A stretch of DNA of 64,000 nucleotides from Calliopsis andreniformis (Eukaryota > Arthropoda > Insecta > Hymenoptera > Andrenidae). The notes under the pieces are model-generated. The model was not told the origin of the DNA, made no database searches, and was given only the letters and a program-made list of their open reading frames with translations. Numbering within the stretch: position 1 is the first letter of the stretch; the number at the start of each line of letters is the position of its first letter. The stretch is from the NCBI RefSeq assembly GCF_051401765.1, contig NC_135071.1:6984961-7048960 (forward strand), in the 5' to 3' direction. This document shows, piece by piece, positions 23,301 through 35,300 of this stretch. The position numbers and the translations under genes were made by a program.

Positions 23301-26300
23301 CAAATAATTGATCATTCAAGTATTATTACATTCTGAGTTTCAAATAATTATAATGTATGTATCTCTAATAATTCGTTTCCGACATGATGAAAATTCTTCT
23401 TAAAACTTTGTACCTCAAAGTACCCTTGGAATCGTATTTTCATATTTTTCATCTACAAATATAATCAGACCGTAAATGCCGCTAGGGGAGATAATCAGAT
23501 GTTGTACAAGTAAACCGCAACTAGCAAGAAACCTCGACTAGCTTTACTTCCCCCGATGCAATTCAGCATCGTGCGCGTTTGCAGCATCGAATGCTTGGTC
23601 GAATTAAACCAATGAGCAAAAAGGGATAACAAAAAGCTTGGAACGTATCGAAGGTGCGAAAGCAAAGGGAGGCCCAGACAACATTAATCTCAAACCCGCT
23701 ATGAGAGACTTCTTGTAATACAAAATCAGCAGTGGTGTTTCACTGATCGTTATCAATGTGTCGAAAAAAGTTAACAACTGTACAGAAGAATGTATCAGGC
23801 AAAGTATCCTAAGCATAGTGTTGGAACATCTCGTAGATTAGTCTAGTAGCAATTTCCATTTTTTAGCGCTTCAGAAGCAATGATTTACGATAGACATGAA
23901 AAGACTTCTTAAGTATATTTTTTAGTATTATGTACATTTTTTACATTTTGCAAATTAAAATATTTGTGCAACTTTAAGTTACTAACAAGTACATAACTCA
24001 ATTACAATACATGTAAAAATAAAATTAAATGTACACCTATGTATATTTAAATAATATCGAAAATTGTTTTTTCATCGAAATACTATATTCAAACCTCCAT
24101 AGATGAGAGCAAACAGTTACAGTGGCTCACGAAAGAATTCCAATACTCACTATTGAAACCTTAAACAATAAAAATATACACGTTAAACTTAAGTACTGAA
24201 AGTAATGTTATAACTACTGTAAAATACAAGTATAGAAATTGTTTGTACAAAATTTGAAGTATATCGGTTAATGTTTGCAGAAGTTATAAAACATTCATTG
24301 CGAGAGTGCAGTGAAACAGAATCACAAAAGTAGTCGAACGGCATTTGTTATACATATCTTATTTTATGTTAATACTTAGTTGGACCTCCTGTGGCTTCAA
24401 TTGTTGCTTCAAGGCATGGCTGCATTCTGTGTACTAGCTTTTTGGTTACTTTAGATTTGATAGAATTCCATACTTCTACAATTTTTTGTTTTAGGACGTC
24501 TTTCGAATTTATGTCGTAATTTTTTAATCTCCTGCCGATTTCCGTCCACAAATGTTCAATGAGGTTAATATTCGTACTTTGCGGAGGTATAATATAACAT
24601 ATGCGGTATATTATACAATAACTATTCTTTTACAATTCCGGCCGTATACTTGGGATCATTGTCCTTTTAGAAATAAAAATTTTCCAGTAACCCCAATCTT
24701 GTCTCATTTTCTTTTAAATTGTTCTTTAGAACGTTTAAATATTTGTATTTATCCAAAATGCCATCAATAAAAACAAGATTTCTAGTGCCGTTAGCCGCCA
24801 TACACCCCCACGACATCACGGAACCACCACTATGCTTTACGAATAAGACGTAAATTTTTAACATTCATTTCTGAGTTGGGTTTTCTGCAGTCATAACGGC
24901 GTCCATCCGATCCGAACATATTAAATTTGCTCTCATAAGAGCAGAGAGAAAATAACATTGTCCCAAAAAGCATCATTTTTATTATTGTACTCTTTCGCAA
25001 ATGTTAAACGCTTAGACTCATTCTTCTTGTTAATAAATGGCTTCAAACTTTCCCTCTTTGTGTATTTTTAATATTCATTCCCTTTCGCATATCTGCGTTT
25101 CCGATTTTTTGTGAACTCATTATCAGTGTACAAACTATGGTAGAATTAATTTCAACAGGCGGCTCAGGGTCACAGCTCCTCACGCGCCTTTCTGGTGGGT
25201 TCCCCCACCGCGGCAGTTCCCCGTGCGCGCGGACACACTTGCCGCGTGTTTAAATTAATTCTACCATATCACTCCCAGCGAAGCATGAAACTCACTATGT
25301 GATGTCTTTACATCAACTGAACCCAGCAATGTTTACATTTTCTTTAATACAACATTGTTTACTTACTTGATCTCTACGCGTTTTGTAACCTTATTTCAAT
25401 ACATCCTTACAGTACATCCTTTCATAACTTTTACAAATATTACGCGATTTACTTCAAATTTTGTATAAACAATCTCAATACTTGTATCTTACAGTAGTTA
25501 TAACATTACTTTCAAAACTTAAGTCTAACATGTATATTTTTATTGTTTAACATGTCAATAGTGAACGTTCGAATACTTTTGTGAGCCACTGTATCTCCAG
25601 CATAGATCTAAAGGACGAAAAGGATTTGGTGGGGTGGTGGGGGTGGTGGGGGTTGGGGTGGGGTGGGGGCATTCGTCAGTCATATTTTGAAGAGCAACCA
25701 GTCATGCCATCTGTGCCATATTGTAGAAAAGATGTCGAAATTTAGGTCCATGATCACCAGAATACAAATTGGACATAAGAATATTGCAGACCACTACCTA
25801 TTACTCTACCAACAAAACGTAAATTCCCACGATGTGAAGTTTATAATAGGTACTACAATCTTTACTAAACACCTCATTATAGATTATCCTAAATTTTTAG
25901 TTAGCCGTCACAAAATTCGAATAAAGTGAAATTTCAAAGACAATTTTAACGCCAGCAAAATCTATAACATGACAACCTTTCTCAAAAAAACTAAGTTTGT
26001 TGACTCATTAATCTAGACGCAAATACAGTTACGTTTCTTTTTTTCCTTTTCCTTTTCTTCTTCGTCGCTAATAATCGTCATAAGCAGTTGATGTGACATT
26101 AAACCTTATTTAAAAAAAAAAAATATTTAAATATTCAGTTTTTCAAAAATTTCAATATTTCAATATTCAAGTTTTCAAATTTTAAAATATTCCAATATTC
26201 AACTGCATCTTGTATTTTATATTTGTACATATTTTTCATCTTTAAATATGCGTTTTGTATACTTAACTGTACATTCAATTCTGTATTGTTATATCACATA

Positions 26301-29300
26301 AGCACACCTATGATTGCCAAATTCCTTTTACTAAAAATTTCTGCTTGTGGTTTATTTCTTTAATCAATGTGGTTCCTTCTTTTATCAGAAACATACTAAA
26401 TTATTTGGCAACCCTATGTACCAAGTGTCCCCAGGACTAATGGTACAAGTGGGAAGTTAGTAATTCTACATGAAAGAAAATGTTGAAAATAAGCTAACAG
26501 ACCAGGTAACTGTATAAATCCCAGTACTTAGACACTAGTGCATATAATATTAATTATTACGTTGAATGTACGCTTAGTCCATTAAAAAACTATTTTATGC
26601 AGTTAATCACATATTTTACAGCAAACTTCTATTTTCGTAAAAAGATATTATTTTTTACACTTATCAATTTGTACTACATTCAGTAGTGTTCTTACCTGAC
26701 TTTTTAAAAAATTTCAACTTACTCTTAAACTAATATTACTAATAACATATTATACTTTACTATAATGAAAATATTTTTAGTAAGATGGAATACTACAAAA
26801 TTATTTGTTTGAACGAGCGATCATAATTAAAATTAGTACTCTTTTTATTTACGTATCTAAGTATAAGTACGATACTTGGTACAATAGGATCCAGAAAAGA
26901 AATAACTTCCTTTTTTCCGTAAAGTAGAATTTGATCAGCTTATGAATGTCAAGTAGAAGGTTGGATTTAACATTAAATCCAAATAGTTACATAGTACTTG
27001 CAGTGCATTCAGATAATCAGAACAGATATAAACATTATAATTAGAACAATCAGAAGCAAGCTCAAGGGCAATTTTGATTGTACGTAATACATTTAGCAGA
27101 AAAGACAGACGTGTGTTTGTGTAGGCTTATTAAATGAAATTTATTTAGCTCAGGCGAGAAACAAGCCACACTGATAATTCCTGTCTTTTCTTTCCATCAG
27201 TAAAGATAGCTATACAGGGTAGAGTTAGGGAGCCTATTAGCAAGATGGTTAAAAAAAATGGAGTTAGGGTCTACTGCTTCCTTAAGAAGCAGACCAAGCT
27301 CGATATTTATTTCAATCGACGAACTAAGGAAAAAGTGTACTCACAGAGGTATGAAGCGAAGTTGTTTTCGGTTCTAAGCCAAACTCTATGTTGCTGTAAG
27401 CCATCAATTTGAATTGGAAGTATAAATCGAGCTCTGTTTACTAATTTGGTCTATCTTGTGAATTCTATGAACCTTTGTATTAAATTATAAAGAGCTGTTC
27501 CCTTGTTCGAAAGATTTTTTATGATTGTTACAGGAGATTGTTACATAGTACATTATTAGAAGGGGTGCATATATAACTCAAGACGATATGAAAGGCTGCA
27601 AACTGAATTCTCTCAATTCTTAATTTAAGATAGGACTGGGTCAGATGAATGATGTTTGTATTACCCCTAGCTTTAGTAAAAAATTCTTTGTATTGATCAT
27701 ACCATAGAACATAAGTATCTGGCTGCTGGGTAAGAGTATGTTTAATTGGTTTTAAAACTTGATCCAAATCATCCATTACATTGGAATTAGCCACTTCTTC
27801 AGAGCGTTCAGTTTTCTTCTGTTTCTTGACAGGAACAATCAGCTTTTTAGCTGGGGTAGAACTCATGAAGCTCGAACCAGCTGTATCTTTACATGTGTTA
27901 GTGTTTAAGAGTGAAGGAGAGAAGTCCTTGTTAATCTTCTTTGGGATACTGGGAGAGGCAGTTACATCAAAGTTCATTGTTTCACCAAGATCTGATATAG
28001 CTTCCTGAGAGTTATTCAAATCAGATTCTTCTTCATGAGTCAGTGAAGAAGAATTATCATTCTGTTGGCTTAGACTATTATTAGAGCTCGGACAGTGTTT
28101 GGTCACAGGACCTTCCTTCTGGATGAATGTAAATCTGTCTACAGAAGCTAAGGATATATAAGAAGCATACTATAGAAAATTCTACCCGAACAAAAGACAT
28201 GGGCGATACTGTTTTAATACCCATTTGCTTAATAGTATTTAATATCACAGAGTGCGGTATAACGAGGCAAACGTTGAAGAGAATAACCTGTTTAGTTTTC
28301 ATGAGTAAAGGCTTAGGAGAGAGAAGATGATCTTTAATATTAACGTTGACATTTTTTGACGTGAGTTTATTTACCAAGGATTTGTCCGACAAATACAAAC
28401 ATACTCTATTATTGGAGATTTTTGAGGCGAATCTTATATTGATAGGATAGATAACTTTTTCAACTGCGACTATGTATTTTTTAATGGTGATGTCAGCATA
28501 TGCGTCTAATACTATAACATGTTCTTTCGTAGGGAAACTGTCTTTTTGCATTATACTTGCGCATGTAAATACAGAGGTAATCTTGAGGTACAGTTTCTGT
28601 GGCCATGATATCAGTAGGGGAAATTCCTATACACAGGAATATATCTCCTAATTAACAGAGGTAGAAGACGGAACTAACAAGCCCAAGCGTGTTGAGCTAC
28701 GAAATGAAGGAATCACAACAAGCACTATCACCACTACAACTAATAGCTTGTAACTCGCAAAACAAAAGCGAACGTCTTATCACTTCGAATGTCAACACAC
28801 GACTAACTTCTGTAGTTGTTCAGAGGAGGAATATTTCGTCTTTTTAATTTACTTTCTCAAGAAATATCCAAATTGCTTATGTTTATTATATGTTCATGAA
28901 ATGTATCAGCAGAATCGGGATACTGGGCCTTACAGATTGAACTGTCCAAATACTATGTCATTCACTGTGGTTATAAATTTTTATATTTCACAAATTATCC
29001 ATAATTTGACTTATATAATCGAAAAATTCTCCGTACGTTAAATGTCTAAGTGTTGGCTCTCTTATTTTATACAATACAATTTTTTGATATCGTGCTTCGT
29101 TTTTAAGAAAACTGACTGTGAATTTTAGTTGAGAACGAGTGTTCCAAAGTAAATATTTACAGTTCTAGATATTTGAGGGATAAATGGGAGTGCAATGCTT
29201 CTAGCTCCCAGTAGAGAAAGTCAATAATAATCAAACCATGAGTGTTTTCCTTACCCTGTGTGCATTTCAAGTTCTCAAAGCTATACATATGTATTTCCAT

Positions 29301-32300
29301 ACGCTTGTACTCGGTCGTAGTTCAAACTCAATTTTTTTAAAAATGAAGCAGAATATTAAAAAATTTATTTTACATTTTCGACTTATTCTTTAATATAGAA
29401 TCACCATCTTTGCGTTTGTATTTCTTAATTTTTAATCCATATCTAACCAATTATGTTGCAGTAAGAAGTGTCGATGGATCAACTTTCAACATCACGAAAG
29501 TTAATCGATTACAAATGGGTGCTTACCTGTGTATTGCTTCGAATGGAGTCCCACCTACTGTCAGCAAACGAATAATGCTCACTGTACATTGTGAGTATTT
29601 TTTTAAAACTTTTAAATCCAATTAAATTCCAGTATAATTGTAGTCGAAATTTGTTTTTCTCTAAATTTGTAGTCACACCAATGATCTCAATACAAAATCA
29701 ACTGGTAGGAGCACGAGAAGGACAACCGGTCACTTTGGAATGCAACTCAGAGGCCTTTCCGAAGTCGATCAATTATTGGACGAGAGAAAACAATGAAATT
29801 ATAAAAACAGGTAAGTATTTAAAATGAGTCATCCTGTAAATTTCATATAATTTCTTTTAGTCACTAATCAGTCACTAATTTAGTCACTATCAGATGTGAT
29901 TAAAAAAGCTGTTACATAGTAATCTAATGTCAGTATACACAGAACTGTAATATTAAAGTAATAAAAATATTGATTGTATATTAATTTTTTGTAAAGTAAT
30001 AGACTGAAATGACATATTACATATATAAAGACACAAAAATAGTATGGAAGTACACTTCCCTTGCCCCTGTGACAAGACGCTGAATCATCTCGATGAATAC
30101 ACCTTTTTTATAAATTGAAATAGTTTTAAAATAGCGGGCAATAATTTTGTTTTGTAGAATGTCGTTAAACAGGGTATTCGCAACAGATGTCAGAAATTTC
30201 AAGAATAACTTGTTTTGCTGACTGTGATGTGCACAACCTGACTAGTACAGTAGTTGCTATACTTCGTTCACTGGGAGAACGCAGTTGTCGGTTGACGAGT
30301 TTTCGTACCCTTTGCGCAGTTCACGCCTACGCTCATTAGTTATTGGCTCTGTCACTCCCGAGCACATCCCTACCCATGAACTCCTTGTTGGGCCCTTGGA
30401 GGTCCTACCATTTCTAAAGAAAGTCACTTCTTCAAGTGTTAGCGCATAAACGGTGTGAAAGAAATTTTGAACAAGCAAACGATATTCTTTTAATTTTAGT
30501 TTTCTCCGAAAGTATTAATGCGGCTCTGTTAGCAAATAAAAATCTTCTTGAATATCGTCTCTGTCGACCGAAAACGTATTGGTACTAGTCAGAATTCTTA
30601 CTGCGTTACAATACCATAAACGACCCTAGATTTCCCGTGTCATAAACTACCTGGTCGCATCGAACATTTTGTAGGAAATCCAGGAAACAGTTCTACCGTT
30701 GCTGTTTCTTTATAATCAAATAAGCTGTGGATTCTTATACATTGATATCTCAATAAATATTGTTTCTTAATAGATAGAAACATTTGTTTCATTTGGACAC
30801 TAGGTATACAGAGTAGAAAGAAGCAAGGCGTGTCCTTTTAGGCTCTTAAATCCTTTACCAATCTCAGTGGAAAAGTCAGTCGGAGCAATGGAAGCCATCT
30901 GCGTGAAACGACTGCGTTCTCTCAGTGAACGCAGTATAGATTGAAAGCCACGCTCACGTGTGGCCGGGAACCTTTGTCGCAACTAGTAGTCGGTTCGACT
31001 CCCTTTGCTCTCGGCAGCGGAGATAACTAAATGTTCACACAAATAACACTAATTGATTTCTTGTACTCTCCCGACGGAAATGCTACCAAACACAACATGA
31101 TTCCGTTGATTTATAACAAAGATGATTAAAACTTGATTTGCAGAAAGGATGGTCATGCTCGTCTGGGCATAGGTTGCTACGAAAAGTTCTCCAATTTATT
31201 AATTCTCTGTTATCCACTGTTCTGTTTTTCGCTGCTTTCGCTGTTTGTACTTTACTTTAAAATACACTTTACTCTTACAGTCAAATACGACGAAAAACTG
31301 AACATTTCACATTTCTACTACTGTAAATCGAGTAATGTTAGTAAAAAAAAGATGTGTTCTTATTTATAAAACCCAAGGTGACCTTGATTTCGGTTTATTT
31401 TCAAAATTTTTTACTGATATTTATTATACACCCCATACCCAGCTACTTTTGTTCTAAAGTTTTTTTGTCAGGCGACTGCGAGTGAGAAAATCGTGCGTCG
31501 CATTAGAAGTAATACCCTGTATACTTTAATTTTTACACATTATTAACAAAATAAACTTCTTTGGTAAAAATACAAATCCAACTAACGAGACATTCTGTTT
31601 AGATAATCAAATATGGTTAAACAAATAGGGAACAGAAACATATTCAATGTTTATACAGATTGTTTTCAAACATGTGGGGCATTTTTGAAGGATAGGTTTT
31701 ACATATGCAGATAATAAAAAAAGTTCATGTGGAAATATGTTTAGAAATACTTAGTTTTTCAGTTATACGCTATTTTGTGTTGTGCAAAACGCAGGCCCAT
31801 TTCTTGCCTGCGCGGTGTGCTATCTTCTTCAAAGTTTTACTAGGCCCAGAAGTACTGCAACTGTCTAAATGAACGACACACAGTTAGAGGTGTGAAAAAT
31901 CCCAACTTTTCGGGATAGGGACAAGACGGAGAATTTTGGGCGAGATTGAGCGGGATACCGAGGTAATACAAGCGCTGAACATATGTGTAAGCGGGACATA
32001 TGTGCACGTGAATTTTTTTCATTGTCTTCGTATTTAAAATCTACCTCCCAAAAACGTTCCACATGTTTGGAACCACTCTGTATACTACAATGTTACATTG
32101 TGCTCATATTTTCTTATTTTTTGTGTATTATTACCGAACGACAACTCCTTATCGTCTTTATTTCTTTATCGTACACAAATTCCTAGCTTATTAAAGGGGT
32201 AGACTAGTATATGGCAATGAGGTGACATTACCAACCTTTGAAAAAATATGGGTTTGCGGGAGCTAACTTTTTTAGCTGGGACTATGCTGGGGCATAGAAT

Positions 32301-35300
32301 GGTTAGAGACTAACTTCAAGGGCGCCAAGATTGCATTGTATGTACACTCATAGCCTATAAGTGAGACTGCGACAGCAACGCATGCGTTTGGATCTCTCTA
32401 TCTGACCGGTCCCGATCGCCCTGTTCGCTCTCCAGTTGGGATAGAGCTCAATGGGCACAAGTGTAACGCCCCGACAGTTTTTATTTCTTGCTTTTCTTAT
32501 CTATTTCTAACTTGATCTAGTGTTTGCATTCTTTTATATTCTCTTTTATTCTCTTCTATTCTTTTCTTTCCTGTATTACAGACTCTCCTCTATTCCTGTC
32601 TTTTTCTCTCCTCATGTATCACTTCTATTCTATTCTAACCCCACTTTTTATCCCCTCTTCTAAGAGATGCTATCTTTTCTTCTATTTCTTCCTAAAATTG
32701 AATATTAATTGTTAGTATTCATTATTATTAATCAAGTACTGTTATAAATTATGTTAATATTATATTATTACGTTTCTAATATAAATCATTATAAAAATCA
32801 AATCAAATCGTAATAATTTATATCAACAATGCGGAAAATAGAATAAGATAACTTAAATTGTGTAACACTACGCAGGCGTATTTTTAGAATTTCGAGTATA
32901 AAAGGAACCGCACAAGCGGCAGAGACCAGATTCGTGCCCTGGCAATCGTGGTGTTAGCACAAAAACCTTGAAGGCAACTGATATACCCATCCAATGGTAA
33001 TGAAACCGCTTTTCTAGTAGGCATCGACTGTTATCCAGCTACACAACGATAGCTGATTTCCCCTTCGGAGCTTGCATCACTAACTTGTCAAATCACGAAA
33101 TCCTAACCTTGAATTCTAAGCGTAAGTTGTGAAAACGAGTATCTCAGAGGTAGCTGATTTGCGATCCTCTAAGAATAAGACCGCTCCTCTAGCAGGCAGC
33201 GACTGTTTCGAATAGGTGAAAAGGGTAGTTGATGATCCATTTGAAGTTAGCCGTTTGCACACTGTAGCAAACAAATCCAAACTGTCAAACAAGTATTAAG
33301 AAGCAATTCAATATCTCGAAGAGTTTTGAGGCCGCTCCTGAAAGGTTATTTCCTAAAGGCAGTGACCATAACTCCGGAAGAGGTTAAAATAAACAACCTC
33401 GAGATAGCTTAGACAGAAATACTAAATAATAAATTATAAGTGTGATACCAAAGCGTTTAAAACGAGGATCCTCATACTACGAATTAAATTACAAGAATGA
33501 TTGTCCTCTTTATCTCAAATTCTTAATTATTATAGCGACTTCCTAATTATTATAATTATTATAAGCGAATTCATTAATTTTCATATTATTATAGCGACGC
33601 ATATCATTAGATTCTGTAATTCCTTAATTATTATATGGGTTCACATCATTGTTATCATAATCATTAATTACTGTTAGTCATACTTTCTTCACTAATAGAT
33701 TGTAATTAAGAGCAATTATATAATTCAAGTTAGAAATTATCATTAAAAGTTGCCAATGAAGTCATTTTTTCTAATAAAATAAAGTAAATCGTTAAATAAA
33801 ATAATTATTGTAAAAGATCTAGGCCTGTAGATTTTAATCTTTAACCGCACGCCACACGAATCCCCTCCTTTTCTCTTCATAGAAAGCCGCTCTTCCATGA
33901 GCAACATAGCTCCGCTCACCTAAGTCGTTAGGAATGTTACACAAGTTTATAAGACACTACTAAAGTTGAAAACTTTAAACGCCCATATCGCGAAAACAAA
34001 AACATGAGATTTAAGTAGTTCTGTCATGTAATCATATATACAGTATGTCCCACGAAATCCTGGACAGTCGATTATTTGCTAACCTATTAAAGATACGAAA
34101 AAAGTTTTTATATGAAATTGAATGGCAAGAGGGGGCTGATTTATTGGCCGTAACAATTTTTTTTTATCATTATTGTTTACAGAGATATGAAAGTTAAGTT
34201 TGGTTTTTTAAATGGGATCATATATATTTTTTTTTTTGATCAATAGATAGTACGTTTCAAGACGAATTCAGCAAACATTAATGTATACACCTTTTTTCAA
34301 ATAGTTTTTAAGATATTACGCGTAAAAGTTTACTGATTTTCGGTGGAAGATTTAGGTCTGCCGTTCCTACCACAGTCTCTTCGTATCAGTTTCAAGAGGC
34401 ACGGTTTAACACGTTCGACGCGCGACAGGGTAGATCTATCGACTGGAGCCCGTTTCTCCGGAGAATTATTGACCCGGCGGTGCTGCCGCGCGCTAGCATA
34501 CAATCGGACAAACCTTTTTCGACCATTTTTTTACCCCCGCACGCAACGTGTTAACCAGTAGCATCTTAAGTGTGGTCGAGAGTCGAGACTCCCTACTGTG
34601 CTTCCTGGTCTCGCAGATTTTCTTCCACCGAAAATCAGTAAACTTTTACATGTAATATCTTAAAAACTATTTGAAAAAGCGTGTATACATTAATGTTTGC
34701 TGAATTCGTCTTGAAACGTACTATCTATTGATAAAAAAAAATATATATGATCCCATTTAAAAAACCAAACTTAACTTTCATATCTCTGTAAACAATAATG
34801 ATAAAAAAAAAAAAATTGTTACGGCCAATAAATCAGCCCCCTCTTGCCATTCAATTTCATATAAAAACTTTTTTCGTATCTTTAGTAGGTTAGCAAATAA
34901 TCGACTGTCCAGGATTTCGTGGGACATACTGTATAACTGTGTAAAAGAAACTTTCTCAAAACGTTTGTGGAAGGGAAGTATTAATAATGCTTCGTTGTTT
35001 GGTTGTTGGTTTCGGGTTATTGGTCAGCTATAATGTTGTTAAGAATATTGTTAACTAATCCATACGTTGGTTTGTTATTTATCCCAAGTGAATGTAAAAG
35101 TTCGTGATGTAAATTAATTTATAAAGGCACAGCGAGAAAGGCTGAGCGTTAGTGTGGGCGTGAAAAGAGAAAGGTTTTGAATTTCTGCCTTAGTAGTATT
35201 CCTTCCTCGGCTTTCGGCTTGGTTCAATCGTGCAGGTGAAAAATAAAGGTCGATTTTCACGTATCCGTTGTCGTTCAGTCTGTCCCGCCCCATTTTGTTA

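Larger units (their letters stand above)
24120..25591 (-). mobile_element. Tc1-like DNA transposon with long TIRs
   Basis: Inverted repeats of about 170 bp (24120-24290 and 25415-25591) start CAGTGGCTCAC and share AACAATAAAAATATACA, ACTTAAGT, GAAAGTAATGTTATAACTA and ACAAAATTTGAAGTA. TA dinucleotides flank both ends (24118-24119 and 25592-25593), the Tc1/mariner target duplication. A broken transposase lies between the arms on the minus strand. A 129-bp MITE has inserted at 25138-25266. Confidence 0.93.
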
